Positions 9,098 through 19,689 of a stretch of DNA of 64,000 nucleotides are shown here, piece after piece. The position numbers and the translations under genes are program-made. The notes beneath the pieces were generated by a model, which did no database searches, was not told where the DNA came from, and worked only from the letters and a program-made list of their open reading frames with translations. Source of the stretch: Psychrobacter sp. NG254. GTDB lineage: Bacteria > Pseudomonadota > Gammaproteobacteria > Pseudomonadales > Moraxellaceae. The stretch covers positions 186,001-250,000 of the forward strand of contig NZ_JADHDA010000004.1 of NCBI RefSeq assembly GCF_015277735.1, in the 5' to 3' direction. The number at the start of each line of letters is the position of its first letter. Position 1 is the first letter of the stretch.

Positions 9098-10318
9098 ATG
9101 AGTCGTATATTATCCTCTAGAGTAGCAGCTATCGTTGTCATGGCAAGCAGTGTATTTTATGCAGGCTGTGCCTCCACTGAAAGCAATACTACTGTAAAAA
9201 ATGCAATGGCACCGAACCCTTATGCACCTACAACCCCTGGATTGGCTGTGGCAACAGTGGCTGGTGGGTGTTTTTGGTGTGTTGAAGCAGGTTATGAGAA
9301 AATACCGGGTGTGGTAGAAGTGGTTTCTGGCTACACTGGTGGCAACACTGAAAACCCGACCTATAAAGAGGTGTCAGCAGGTGGTACTGGTCATACAGAA
9401 GCTGCGCAAGTATATTATGATCCTAAGAAAATTACTTATAACGGTATCGTGCAAGCTTTATGGCGCATCGCAGATCCCACTGATGACAAGGGTCAGTATG
9501 TAGACCGAGGCACGCAGTATCGTCCCGCTATTTTTTATAACAATGCTCAAGAAAAACAGATAGCGGAAGCTGCCAAGCAATCACTGCAAGATTTGGGGGT
9601 GTACAAAAAGCCAGTTGTGATAGAAATCGTTCCTGCCAGTGCCTTCTATCCGGCAGAAGAGTATCATCAAGATTACTATAAAAAGAATCCGCTACGCTAT
9701 AAGGCATATACGTTCAATTCGGGTCGCTACCAATTTATCGAGAGCGTCTATGGCAAAGATTATGAGCTTGACTTCAGTCAATTCAGACCTACTGCCGATA
9801 GTGCACAGAAAACGGTCGCGAGCAAAATGCCTATCGCAAGCACAAAGGCAGGTACTGGCTTTAATCCAAATACGTTTATCAAACCATCACAAGATGAGCT
9901 AAAAAAATCGCTCAGTGATATTCAGTATAAAGTCACTCAAAAAGAAGGTACCGAGCGCGCTTTTGATAATGAGTACTGGGACAATAAAGCACCTGGATTA
10001 TATGTCGATGTCGTATCAGGTGAGCCGCTGTATTCTTCTCGTGATCAATACAAGTCTGGAACAGGCTGGCCGAGCTTTACCCGTCCATTGAATGCTAACT
10101 TGGTTGTAGAAAAGCCAGATAGAGGAATATTTGGAACCCGTACTGAAATCCGCAGTGTTTATGCAGATTCACACGTGGGGCATGTATTTGATGACGGCCC
10201 AGCACCAACAGGTAAACGTTACTGCATGAATTCTGCGGCAATGCGCTTTATTCCACTGGCACAGATGGAAGCTGAAGGTTATGGTAATTGGGTAGATGAT
10301 GTAAAGCCAGCTGCTTAA
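9098..10318 (+). CDS. msrAB: MsrA-MsrB fusion, probable lipoprotein methionine sulfoxide reductase
   Basis: Two-domain repair enzyme that reduces both S- and R-methionine sulfoxide in proteins. Residues 1-24 form a signal with a lipobox-like end (FYAGC, Cys24), so it is probably an envelope lipoprotein; Tyr at -3 is atypical. The MsrA domain (about 50-210) has the catalytic GCFWC (Cys58, Cys61) and the [11 protein letters not shown] segment. The MsrB domain (about 265-400) has [23 protein letters not shown] and the catalytic [11 protein letters not shown] (Cys376). The protein has only these four Cys. The two CxxC zinc motifs of many MsrB are absent, and the position that carries the resolving Cys in the Neisseria PilB MsrB (SGCGWPSF) is Thr here. 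AGGAG precedes the ATG. The gene is a single unit with its own terminator. Confidence 0.94.
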   Translation: MSRILSSRVAAIVVMASSVFYAGCASTESNTTVKNAMAPNPYAPTTPGLAVATVAGGCFWCVEAGYEKIPGVVEVVSGYTGGNTENPTYKEVSAGGTGHTEAAQVYYDPKKITYNGIVQALWRIADPTDDKGQYVDRGTQYRPAIFYNNAQEKQIAEAAKQSLQDLGVYKKPVVIEIVPASAFYPAEEYHQDYYKKNPLRYKAYTFNSGRYQFIESVYGKDYELDFSQFRPTADSAQKTVASKMPIASTKAGTGFNPNTFIKPSQDELKKSLSDIQYKVTQKEGTERAFDNEYWDNKAPGLYVDVVSGEPLYSSRDQYKSGTGWPSFTRPLNANLVVEKPDRGIFGTRTEIRSVYADSHVGHVFDDGPAPTGKRYCMNSAAMRFIPLAQMEAEGYGNWVDDVKPAA

Positions 10319-10340
10319 TATTAATTTATTAATACAAAAA

Positions 10341-10381
10341 AACGCTCACTATTGTCTGAATGACATAGTGAGCATTTTTTT
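10341..10381 (+). terminator. Rho-independent terminator after msrAB
   Basis: GCTCACTATTGTC / GACATAGTGAGC stem with one bulged T and a TGAAT loop, followed by T-rich sequence. Confidence 0.82.
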
Positions 10382-10525
10382 GCCTAATACAATATCTTTG
10401 CTATTTAGTAATAAAACGTGTTCTTTTGAAATGTTTTTTGTAATATACTTACTTAAATGTATACTTTTAGTTAAATTTTGATTTTTTAGTATTTAAACTT
10501 TAAAAAACTTTAGAGGACACAAGCT

Positions 10526-12754
<2,229 letters not shown>

Positions 12755-12797
12755 GATTTTCTGATTAATTTATATAAATTAAATCTTCGCCCATATA

Positions 12798-12847
12798 TAA
12801 CACCCAAATAAAAAGGACGCTACGGCGTCCTTTTTATTTGGGTGTTA
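12798..12847. terminator. Bidirectional terminator, perfect 23-bp stem
   Basis: The arms at 12798-12820 and 12825-12847 are perfectly complementary around the loop TACG. The stem contains AAAAAGGACGC / GCGTCCTTTTT and so gives a T-run on both strands. It lies between the convergent adhesin gene and folE. The outer arm CCAAATAAAAAGG is shared with the hairpin at 23977-24028. Confidence 0.9.
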
Positions 12848-12877
12848 TTCACAACACCTTAAACAATTAACTACAAC

Positions 12878-13489
12878 TTAAAATGCTGGCTGGCGCTTTG
12901 GAACCGCACCCAAAAACTCATTACGCGCTTGATTGTTGTGTGTGTATTCACCTAGCATCGCTGTACTGCGTGTGGTTGAATGCTGTTTATTCACACCGCG
13001 CATCATCATACACATATGTGACGCATCCATGACCACAGCGACGCCGCGGCAGCCAGTAACATCCATAATCGTTTGGGCAATCTGCTCACTTAGGTTTTCT
13101 TGTATTTGCAGACGACGGGCAAACATATCAACAATACGGGCAAACTTCGACAGACCCAGTACTTGTCCATCTGGCAAATAGCCAATATGAGCGACACCAT
13201 GGAACGGCAACATGTGATGCTCGCATAAAGAATAAAACTCAACATTTTGCACCAGTACTAGTTCACGATTGGCTGATGGAAAAACAGCATCATTGACCAC
13301 TTCTTCTAGACTTTGATGATAGCCTTGGGTCAAATGAGCAAATGCTTTTGCAGCACGAACTGGTGTATCTAATAAACCAGGGCGTTCTAAGTCTTCGCCA
13401 GTAGAGGCAATCAACTGACGATAAGATTCGGTACTTTCTTTATAATCTGGGGTTATTATAGGGGTCTTACTCATAAGTTTGGCAGCCAT
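12878..13489 (-). CDS. folE: GTP cyclohydrolase I
   Basis: Converts GTP to 7,8-dihydroneopterin triphosphate, the first step of folate (and queuosine) precursor synthesis. Typical type I features are the zinc and active-site segment [18 protein letters not shown] (about 87-104), [20 protein letters not shown] (about 112-131) and the second zinc Cys in [11 protein letters not shown] (about 154-164), with the family end [12 protein letters not shown]. Length of 203 residues is normal. The start is uncertain: ATG at 13489 or the in-frame ATG at 13474 ([11 protein letters not shown]), neither with a strong ribosome binding site. It converges with the adhesin gene and is divergent from fabI. Confidence 0.95.
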   Translation of the reverse strand: MAAKLMSKTPIITPDYKESTESYRQLIASTGEDLERPGLLDTPVRAAKAFAHLTQGYHQSLEEVVNDAVFPSANRELVLVQNVEFYSLCEHHMLPFHGVAHIGYLPDGQVLGLSKFARIVDMFARRLQIQENLSEQIAQTIMDVTGCRGVAVVMDASHMCMMMRGVNKQHSTTRSTAMLGEYTHNNQARNEFLGAVPKRQPAF

Positions 13490-13854
13490 CCAAAATGTGG
13501 GTGTAGCTTAACGTTGAATCCTATCGAGTCCGGATTCTTATAAAAATTGTGCAAGCTGGGAAGGGCTGTGATTATACTTGAAATCTGCTCAACTTCATAC
13601 TGCTGTGGCAAGCCGCTGCGTGTTTAATCAATAGATAGGGGTCAAACATGCAATCAGATGAATCATAGTGACTATATTTTGGTATGAGCTTATTAGAATG
13701 ACAGTAGCCTTATACAGTTTACGACTGTTTACTTAAATTAATTCGTGTATAATAACTCATCTTTTCATCTGTACTATTCATTAGTCTAAATCTTCTAATT
13801 ACTCTAAATAAATTCTTATTCTAAATAATCTCTATCGATTCAAAAGGAAATATT
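13490..13854. other. Divergent promoter region between folE and fabI
   Basis: 365 bases, AT-rich towards fabI. It holds a candidate -10 for fabI and presumably the folE promoter. No ORF with a credible start is seen. Confidence 0.5.
13748..13753 (+). promoter_or_regulatory. Candidate -10 box for fabI
   Basis: A consensus TATAAT about 100 bases before the fabI ATG. No -35 box at standard spacing is convincing; the nearest TTTACT is too close. Low confidence. Confidence 0.3.
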
Positions 13855-14664
13855 ATGCTATTGCAAGGGCAAAGATTCGTCGTAACTGGCATCGCAAGTA
13901 AGCTTTCTATCGCATGGGCTATCGCAGAAGCGCTACACCGTGAAGGAGCATCATTGATCCTGACTTATCCGAACGATAAAATCAAAAAACGCGTGGATAT
14001 GGCTGCCGAAAAATTCGAAGCAGATTTGGTGCTAGAGTGTGATGTCGCCTCTGATGACTCGATTGCTGCTTGTTTTGAGCAAGTTGCGGCTCATTGGGGT
14101 GATGGTATTGATGGTGTGGTACATGCGATTGGTTTTGCACCAATGGATCAGCTAGACGGTGATTTTGTCAATGCCACTACTCGTGAAGGTAGCCACATCG
14201 CGCATGATATCTCAAGCTATAGCTTTGTTGCCTTAGCCAAAGCGGCTCGTGAATTATTAGCGATGCGTCATGGCTCTATGCTGACTTTGACTTATGAAGG
14301 CAGTATTTCAGTATTGCCAAACTACAATGTCATGGGTATGGCAAAAGCCAGTCTAGAAGCGAGCGTCCGTTATCTAGCGACGTCTATGGGCGGCGAAGGT
14401 ATCCGTGTTAATGCCATCTCAGCCGGTCCTATTCGTACGCTTGCTGCTAGCGGTATCAAATCATTCCGTAAAATGCTCGATATCAGCGAAAAGATTGCAC
14501 CACTACAGCGCAATATTACTCAAACAGAAGTTGGTAATGCTGCATTGTTCCTGCTATCTCCGTGGGCGTCTGGTATCACAGGTGAGATTATGTTCGTCGA
14601 TGCAGGTTTTAATACCGTTGCCATCAGCGAGCAGTTAATGATGCTTGATGAACCTGCAAAATAA
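13855..14664 (+). CDS. fabI: Enoyl-ACP reductase [NADH]
   Basis: Catalyses the last reduction in each round of type II fatty acid elongation. It is a short-chain dehydrogenase fold with the FabI-specific layout: cofactor motif [14 protein letters not shown] (about 11-24), [15 protein letters not shown] (about 90-104), [15 protein letters not shown], catalytic Tyr157 and Lys164 in [14 protein letters not shown], Tyr147 in LTYEGS, and [21 protein letters not shown] sequence near 190. Length of 269 residues is close to E. coli FabI. AAAAGGA lies 7 bases before the ATG. It is monocistronic, with a terminator 29 bases after the stop. This is the usual triclosan and isoniazid-class target family; nothing in the active site looks altered. 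Confidence 0.96.
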   Translation: MLLQGQRFVVTGIASKLSIAWAIAEALHREGASLILTYPNDKIKKRVDMAAEKFEADLVLECDVASDDSIAACFEQVAAHWGDGIDGVVHAIGFAPMDQLDGDFVNATTREGSHIAHDISSYSFVALAKAARELLAMRHGSMLTLTYEGSISVLPNYNVMGMAKASLEASVRYLATSMGGEGIRVNAISAGPIRTLAASGIKSFRKMLDISEKIAPLQRNITQTEVGNAALFLLSPWASGITGEIMFVDAGFNTVAISEQLMMLDEPAK

Positions 14665-14693
14665 TAATGGTTATAAACGATTCGTTTGATGAT

Positions 14694-14723
14694 AGAAAAG
14701 GCAGCCAGTAGGCTGCCTTTTCT
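14694..14723 (+). terminator. Rho-independent terminator after fabI
   Basis: Perfect 13-bp stem AGAAAAGGCAGCC / GGCTGCCTTTTCT with loop AGTA. Confidence 0.85.
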
Positions 14724-14801
14724 GGTTATACTAGGAGTCTTTTTGGCCACGTGCTTTTTTAGCGATGCGCCTTTTTAGCTACGTGCCTTTGGACGAGGGA
14801 T

Positions 14802-15497
14802 ATGATAACCAAGTTACCAAAGTGGATACTATGGGGCGGAGCGGTACTGGCGTTCAGTGCTGGTTGTGTGAATACGACTGCGTTGATGGGTTTTGCCAAT
14901 TTATCAGTGTCGCACGTCACTGGCAATGTCAGTCTGTTTGCAGCGGCTATCGCGCACTCAGACGCGCGTAGTGTTTTATATATTGGCACCTTGTTGCTGT
15001 CTTTTTTGGCAGGCGCTATACTGAGCGGGTTTGTCATTGGGCAGACGTCATTGAAGCTTGGCCGCCGTTATGGACGCGCGCTATATCTAGAAGCCGCATT
15101 ATTGCTGATTAGCTATTGGCTATACCAGCAACATGATTACTTAGGGCAATTAGCAGCAGCGATGGCCTGCGGATTGCAAAATGCGATGGTCGCAACTTAT
15201 AGTGGGGCGGTCATTCGTACGACTCATTTAACAGGGCTGACATCGGATATGGGGGCTGCAATCGGTAATTGGCTTGCTGGTCGATCTATTAGTAAACCAA
15301 CCTTAGGATTCCAAGCCATTATCTGGTATTGCTTTTGCGGTGGTAGTGCAGTAGGTGCTTTTTTGTTTGCCAAAGTCAGCTATGATGCTTTGTTCGTTCC
15401 CATCACAATTGTTTTGACAGCAGCCTTTATATACAACTATGTCTCAGATCATCTCCCAGAAGTTAGAGAACCAAAAAAGGATCAGCATTTATCATAA
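14802..15497 (+). CDS. DUF1275 family membrane protein (YoaK-like)
   Basis: Integral membrane protein of 231 residues with about six hydrophobic segments. The family pattern is visible at the N-terminus: AGCVNTTALMGF, then SVSHVTGNVSLFAAAIA, and later the GLQNAMVATYSGAVIRTTHLTGLTSDMG stretch (about residues 126-153). The last is the best marker of DUF1275 (YoaK/YcaP-type names vary). Function is not known for the family; transport is often suggested but unproven. GAGGGA stands just before the ATG and GGACG a little further upstream. The stop codon itself lies in the loop of a terminator-like hairpin. Confidence 0.85.
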   Translation: MITKLPKWILWGGAVLAFSAGCVNTTALMGFANLSVSHVTGNVSLFAAAIAHSDARSVLYIGTLLLSFLAGAILSGFVIGQTSLKLGRRYGRALYLEAALLLISYWLYQQHDYLGQLAAAMACGLQNAMVATYSGAVIRTTHLTGLTSDMGAAIGNWLAGRSISKPTLGFQAIIWYCFCGGSAVGAFLFAKVSYDALFVPITIVLTAAFIYNYVSDHLPEVREPKKDQHLS

Positions 15498-15512
15498 TGA
15501 TAAATGCCGATC
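15480..15512 (+). terminator. Hairpin overlapping the stop codon of the DUF1275 gene
   Basis: GATC-A-GCATTTATCA, loop TAA, TGATAAATGC-C-GATC. The loop is exactly the TAA stop at 15495-15497. The following sequence is only moderately T-rich, so termination is likely but not certain. Confidence 0.55.
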
Positions 15513-15589
15513 GTATTTATTCTTAAGCCTCTGAAAGCTTATTTAGGTATAAAATAGCAAAATACCAAAGCAGCAAGCTATCTTTGAAT

Positions 15590-15742
15590 TTACTCTTTAT
15601 GATCTTCGTGCTCGTGCATTCCTTGCATCATATCTAGCATGGAATCATCAGTACGCTGTTGGTCTTCTTTGGCCAGACTATCTTGGTTGATGTCTTTTGG
15701 TGCCATCTTAGTCGTTGCATCGATTTTATTTGAGTCTGTCAT
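15590..15742 (-). CDS. Small hypothetical protein, 50 residues
   Basis: A complete minus-strand ORF reads MTDSNKIDAT, TKMAPKDINQ, DSLAKEDQQR, TDDSMLDMMQ, GMHEHEDHKE, then stop. GGAG stands six bases before the ATG, a good ribosome binding site. The peptide is highly polar and acidic, Met-rich (7 Met) and has no membrane segment or Cys; the end HEHEDH could bind metal, but that is a guess. It lies alone, convergent with the DUF1275 gene and divergent from the DASS transporter. I do not recognise a family. Support is the intact frame, start signal and plausible composition only. Confidence 0.55.
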   Translation of the reverse strand: MTDSNKIDATTKMAPKDINQDSLAKEDQQRTDDSMLDMMQGMHEHEDHKE

Positions 15743-16129
15743 AAGCTACTCCAGTATATTTTTATTCGATTTCCATTGTATTCTTCGATTTTACTATAAG
15801 TGTCGTAACTAAACCTTTTGAATACTTGTTCTGGTATATGATTTTCACTTAACCTATTTAGTATGGGATATCGCCGATACTTTGTACAGATGCGTTATGG
15901 GTTTGTTTAGTGACTATGTGTAAGCGTTACTTTAAGCACAGGAATTTATAATCACATAAAGCCGAAACTCATCGATATCATTATCATTATCGATACAAAA
16001 GTATTATATTTGAGCCATTTTTTATTCCGATAGTCATTTTTAGGCATAAGGATACAGGGCGTACTCATACGCAACCTGTGTCTTTATATTTGAGTTTCCA
16101 CACTGTCTTTGGATCAATAAGGACATTTT
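15743..16129. other. Divergent intergenic region upstream of the DASS transporter
   Basis: 387 bases, AT-rich. It contains a hairpin at 16051-16082 close to the transporter start and otherwise no recognisable gene or repeat. Confidence 0.5.
16051..16082 (+). promoter_or_regulatory. Hairpin in the leader of the DASS transporter gene
   Basis: GATACAGG-GCGTA, loop CTCA, TACGC-AA-CCTGTGTC. The inner 5 bp are perfect and the outer 8 bp have one wobble. It ends 47 bases before the ATG. It could be an attenuator or a protein-binding site; no known riboswitch class is recognised. Confidence 0.3.
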
Positions 16130-17551
16130 ATGTCAGAGCAAAAATTAGATAGCCATCTTCCTAACGATGGCAATGAGTATTTATTTACCGATACCTTTCC
16201 AAAAGGCACAGGTAAAGGGCTGATCGTTGTCGCAATTGCAGCAATTATCGCGATGATTATTTACAATGTACTGCCATTCGATATCAATGCCAATAAAGGT
16301 TTGGCAGTATTGTTCTTTATTGGCGTACTGTGGCTTACAGAAGCATTGCATGTAACGATCACCGCATTGCTTGTGGTCGTAATTGGCGCATTGGTTGGTA
16401 TACCGGATTTCGATGCCGAGATTGGTCTGCAAAGCTTTGCCAATCCCACTATTTATTTATTCTTTGGTGGGTTTGCCCTAGCAGCTGCCTTGCATGTGCA
16501 GCAGCTAGATAAAAAAATAGCATTGAAGATATTATCGATGTCTGGTGGGAATCTAGGCAGAGCGGTATTTTTGATATTTGGTGTGACCGCATTCTTGTCC
16601 ATGTGGATATCGAACACCGCGACGGCCGCGATGATGTTACCGTTGGCATTGGGTATTTTGACGCAAGTTGACCGTGAAAAAGATCGCGGTACTTTTGTGT
16701 TTGTACTACTGGGTATTGCTTATTCAGCCAGCCTTGGCGGTCTAGGTACTATCGTGGGTTCTCCGCCCAATGCCATTGCCGCAAAGGCACTCGATATTGC
16801 CTTTGTAGACTGGATGAAGTTTGGTATCCCAATGATGCTGGTACTATTGCCCTTGCTGTTGGGCGCGATGTACTTATTCTTAAAACCCAATCTCAATCGT
16901 AAAATCGTACTCGTTGAAGATGAACCAATCGCTTGGAACAAACCGCGTGTAGTGACCATCATCGTCTTTGTCATTACGGCGTTAAGCTGGATATTTTCCA
17001 AACAGATAGGTGCCGCTTTTGATATTACAGATACAGATGCGATCGTCGCCTTGTCTGCTGCAGCGGCAGTTGTCAGCTTAGGATTGGTGTCTTGGAAACA
17101 AGTCTCAGACAATACGGATTGGGGCGTGCTTATGCTGTTCGGTGGCGGTATTGCACTGTCCACGATTTTGAAAGTCTCTGGCGCATCCTTGGTACTGGGT
17201 GAGACTGTGGCCAACGCATTGTCCTCTGCCCCGATCATCGTTGTGATGCTGGCCGTTTCAGCCTTTATTATCTTCTTGACGGAGTTTGCCTCTAATACGG
17301 CCTCGGCTGCACTATTAGTGCCAGTGTTTGCCGCTATTGCCGAGCAGATGGGTCTACCGCATGAAGTGCTGGTCTTGATCATTGGTATCGGTGCGTCGTG
17401 TGCCTTTATGCTGCCTGTTGCGACCCCGCCAAATGCGATTGTATTTGGTACAGGACTCATCAAGCAAACGGAGATGATTCGTACAGGTATCATATTAAAT
17501 ATTATCGCAACCATTGTTGTTGGATTATGGGCGTACTTTTTCTTGATATAA
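16130..17551 (+). CDS. DASS/SLC13-family sodium-coupled carboxylate transporter
   Basis: Inner-membrane symporter of the divalent anion:Na+ family, 473 residues with about 11 membrane segments. Both inverted-repeat substrate motifs are present: SNTATAAMMLP with GSPPNAIAAKAL (about 163-220) and SNTASAALLVP with TPPNAIVFGTG (about 385-440). The Ser-Asn-Thr triplets bind sodium and the carboxylate in structurally characterised members such as VcINDY. The likely cargo is a C4-dicarboxylate or related acid, but substrate cannot be fixed from sequence; sulfate or phosphate is possible in the family. AAGGA lies 7 bases before the ATG. It is monocistronic, with a strong terminator downstream. Confidence 0.92.
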   Translation: MSEQKLDSHLPNDGNEYLFTDTFPKGTGKGLIVVAIAAIIAMIIYNVLPFDINANKGLAVLFFIGVLWLTEALHVTITALLVVVIGALVGIPDFDAEIGLQSFANPTIYLFFGGFALAAALHVQQLDKKIALKILSMSGGNLGRAVFLIFGVTAFLSMWISNTATAAMMLPLALGILTQVDREKDRGTFVFVLLGIAYSASLGGLGTIVGSPPNAIAAKALDIAFVDWMKFGIPMMLVLLPLLLGAMYLFLKPNLNRKIVLVEDEPIAWNKPRVVTIIVFVITALSWIFSKQIGAAFDITDTDAIVALSAAAAVVSLGLVSWKQVSDNTDWGVLMLFGGGIALSTILKVSGASLVLGETVANALSSAPIIVVMLAVSAFIIFLTEFASNTASAALLVPVFAAIAEQMGLPHEVLVLIIGIGASCAFMLPVATPPNAIVFGTGLIKQTEMIRTGIILNIIATIVVGLWAYFFLI

Positions 17552-17590
17552 TCCAGTAGCCAATATAAATATATGTATTCATAGAAAATC

Positions 17591-17630
17591 AAACCCGATG
17601 TTTAAGAATGACTTAAACATCGGGTTTTTT
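17591..17630 (+). terminator. Rho-independent terminator after the DASS transporter
   Basis: 16-bp perfect stem AAACCCGATGTTTAAG / CTTAAACATCGGGTTT, loop AATGA, then T-run. Confidence 0.88.
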
Positions 17631-17801
17631 ATTTCTTATTACGCATAATGTCTGTATAAAATAGCTATGGTTTGAGCTTGTACGGTCGTGAGCAGCAATT
17701 GTGCTAGCATTGCTTTTACATATTGATTGCGGTTGGCTGTAGCAGAAAATTATAAGTTAGCACCCACAACTAACGTCATATTATTAAATGGATTTGATCG
17801 C

Positions 17802-18821
17802 ATGACACCGTATTTATTAAAAATAGCCATTTTTGTTATTTTGGGCATTATCGGCGTACTGGCTGTGCTGATAGCACGATACTGGGAACCTGATCGTACG
17901 GTGTCTGAGCTAAAAAAATGGCAATTGCCCAACAGCGAATTTATAGACATACAAGGTATGCAGGCACATGTGGTGCAGGCAGGTAAATGTCATTCGAATC
18001 ATAGCAATGTGCCAATCGAAAAGGCGATTGATACTAATACATCATCAGTTGACACAATCGTTTTGTTGCATGGCACATCGGCAAGCTTGCATACGTGGCA
18101 GGGTTGGACAAAGGCGCTGTCTGATCAATACTGCGTCGTGAGCATGGATTTGCCAGGATTTGGTTTGACAGGCCCTTATACAGACCAGAGCACAGCATAT
18201 AGCAGCGAAAATTATGCGGCGTTTGTCATTGAAGTGCTCAATCATTTGAACTTAGATCGTGTCACGCTAGCGGGTAATTCACTAGGGGGTAAGATTGCTT
18301 GGCGTACGGCAGCGTTGTACCCTGAGCGTGTAGGACGGCTAATATTGGTAGACGCAGTTGGCTATCCTGCAACGCCAAAACATGTCCCTATTGGCTTTAA
18401 ACTTGCTAGGTATCCGGCATTGGCACCGATTTTGAACCGTATTTTACCTAGAAGTGTCGTTGAGAAAAGCGTCTTAAGTGTGTATGCAGATGATAGTAAA
18501 GTTGATGATAGCTTGGTTGATAGATATTATGAATTGACACTGCGCCAAGGTAACCGGCAAGCTTTGAGTCGCCGTTTGAATGAGACTGATGATGAGAGCG
18601 ATCAAGCGCAAATAAAGCAGTTAGCTCTACCGACCTTAATCCTATGGGGTGCAAAAGATGATCTTATTCCTGTAGAAAACGCAGCGTTATTTCATAGAGA
18701 CATACCTAACAGCCAACTTAAGGTATTTGATGACTTAGGTCATGTGCCGCACGAAGAAGATCCTGTGGCAACGGTTAGCGTTGTGCATCAGTTTTTGCTG
18801 GATAACCTGATGAGTGATTAA
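17802..18821 (+). CDS. Membrane-anchored alpha/beta hydrolase
   Basis: Serine hydrolase of the alpha/beta fold. The upstream frame reaches 17727, but ATG 17802 starts a signal-anchor (MTPYLLKIAIFVILGIIGVLAVLIARYW), giving 339 residues with the catalytic domain outside or at the membrane. Catalytic features are the oxyanion strand IVLLHGTSASLHTWQGW, nucleophile elbow GNSLGG (Ser at about 163), acid in ILWGAKDDLIP (about 283-293) and His in DLGHVPHEEDP (about 315). This resembles esterases or meta-cleavage-type hydrolases; the substrate is unknown. A low-complexity insertion (HSNHSNVPIEKAIDTNTSS) precedes the core. The ribosome binding site is weak. The DUF1543 gene follows after 71 bases and may be cotranscribed. 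Confidence 0.88.
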   Translation: MTPYLLKIAIFVILGIIGVLAVLIARYWEPDRTVSELKKWQLPNSEFIDIQGMQAHVVQAGKCHSNHSNVPIEKAIDTNTSSVDTIVLLHGTSASLHTWQGWTKALSDQYCVVSMDLPGFGLTGPYTDQSTAYSSENYAAFVIEVLNHLNLDRVTLAGNSLGGKIAWRTAALYPERVGRLILVDAVGYPATPKHVPIGFKLARYPALAPILNRILPRSVVEKSVLSVYADDSKVDDSLVDRYYELTLRQGNRQALSRRLNETDDESDQAQIKQLALPTLILWGAKDDLIPVENAALFHRDIPNSQLKVFDDLGHVPHEEDPVATVSVVHQFLLDNLMSD

Positions 18822-18892
18822 AAAATAGACTTAAAAGTGCTTTGATAAATTAATAATGGTGGTGACTAAAGTCATTTAGAAGGTAATATTTT

Positions 18893-19483
18893 ATGCTAAC
18901 ACTATATATGGTTCAACTTGGGGGTCGTCCCAAAGGTCGTTTGATTGAGCAGCACGATATATTTTTTGGTGTTGCCAATCAGGTCAGCGAACTGGTAGAT
19001 GATATCAATCAACATTGGCCAGAAGTAAAAAATAAATGGCACATTGATTCGTATCGAGCAATTACTACAATTGATAATTTTGCCATTAAGTTGATTGAAT
19101 CAAGTGAGAAAGTAGAGAACTCTGCTGATTTGAAGTTATTCTTTATCAATCTAGGGGGGTATCAGCAGGGGAGCTTTGAAGAGTTTCATTATAAGCTACT
19201 TATCGTTGCTCCTAATCAAGCGGATGCCATCAAACAAGCAAAGAAAAGCGACTTTTATAAGCAGTTTACTTTTAAAGATGAAGCATCGCCTTTTGACGCT
19301 GCCTCACATATCGATGATAAGTTTGAAGTAGGTATAGATGACATATATAACGTGAATGATCTTCTCTCAAACGCTCAACTTTTGATTGAACCTATCAGTG
19401 ATACAGGCGAGTTGAATGCTCTCGAAGACAAAGAGTACGTGGGCTATCTCAGCATTAAGAATCTGAAAAAATTGGCTTTATAA
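18893..19483 (+). CDS. DUF1543 domain protein
   Basis: Cytosolic protein of 196 residues without signal or membrane segment. It shows an internal two-fold repeat: MVQLGGRPKGRLIEQHDIFFGVA near the start and FINLGGYQQGSFEEFHYKLLIVA near residue 84. The LGG-x6-E-x2 pattern followed by a hydrophobic strand is the DUF1543 hallmark. No catalytic function is known for the family. AAGGT lies eight bases before the ATG. It follows the alpha/beta hydrolase and ends at a hairpin before hrpA. Confidence 0.78.
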   Translation: MLTLYMVQLGGRPKGRLIEQHDIFFGVANQVSELVDDINQHWPEVKNKWHIDSYRAITTIDNFAIKLIESSEKVENSADLKLFFINLGGYQQGSFEEFHYKLLIVAPNQADAIKQAKKSDFYKQFTFKDEASPFDAASHIDDKFEVGIDDIYNVNDLLSNAQLLIEPISDTGELNALEDKEYVGYLSIKNLKKLAL

Positions 19484-19518
19484 TAAGTTTGTCTAAAGTT
19501 TACAAAAGTAGATTTATA

Positions 19519-19568
19519 TATACCTGATTAAATGAAAACAATGGATATATTTAATTCAGGTGTATTTT
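19519..19568 (+). terminator. Probable terminator after the DUF1543 gene
   Basis: TATACCTGATTAAAT / ATTTAATTCAGGTGTA, about 15 bp with one bulge and one wobble, followed by TTTTA. AU-rich, so of moderate strength. Confidence 0.6.
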
Positions 19569-19689
19569 ATAGTATGTAACAGTTCAAACATCATGAGTAT
19601 GGGAGCAATCAGCACTCGACCAACTTGAATCACATCTAAATTACCCCCATAATCTAAACACTTCTACATAATAAATAGCCTAAGTAAAT

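Noticed and set aside
16720..17592. 290-residue minus-strand ORF
   Set aside because: Antisense to the transporter gene; Ile/Thr/Ala-rich without domain, and the plus strand gene is certain.
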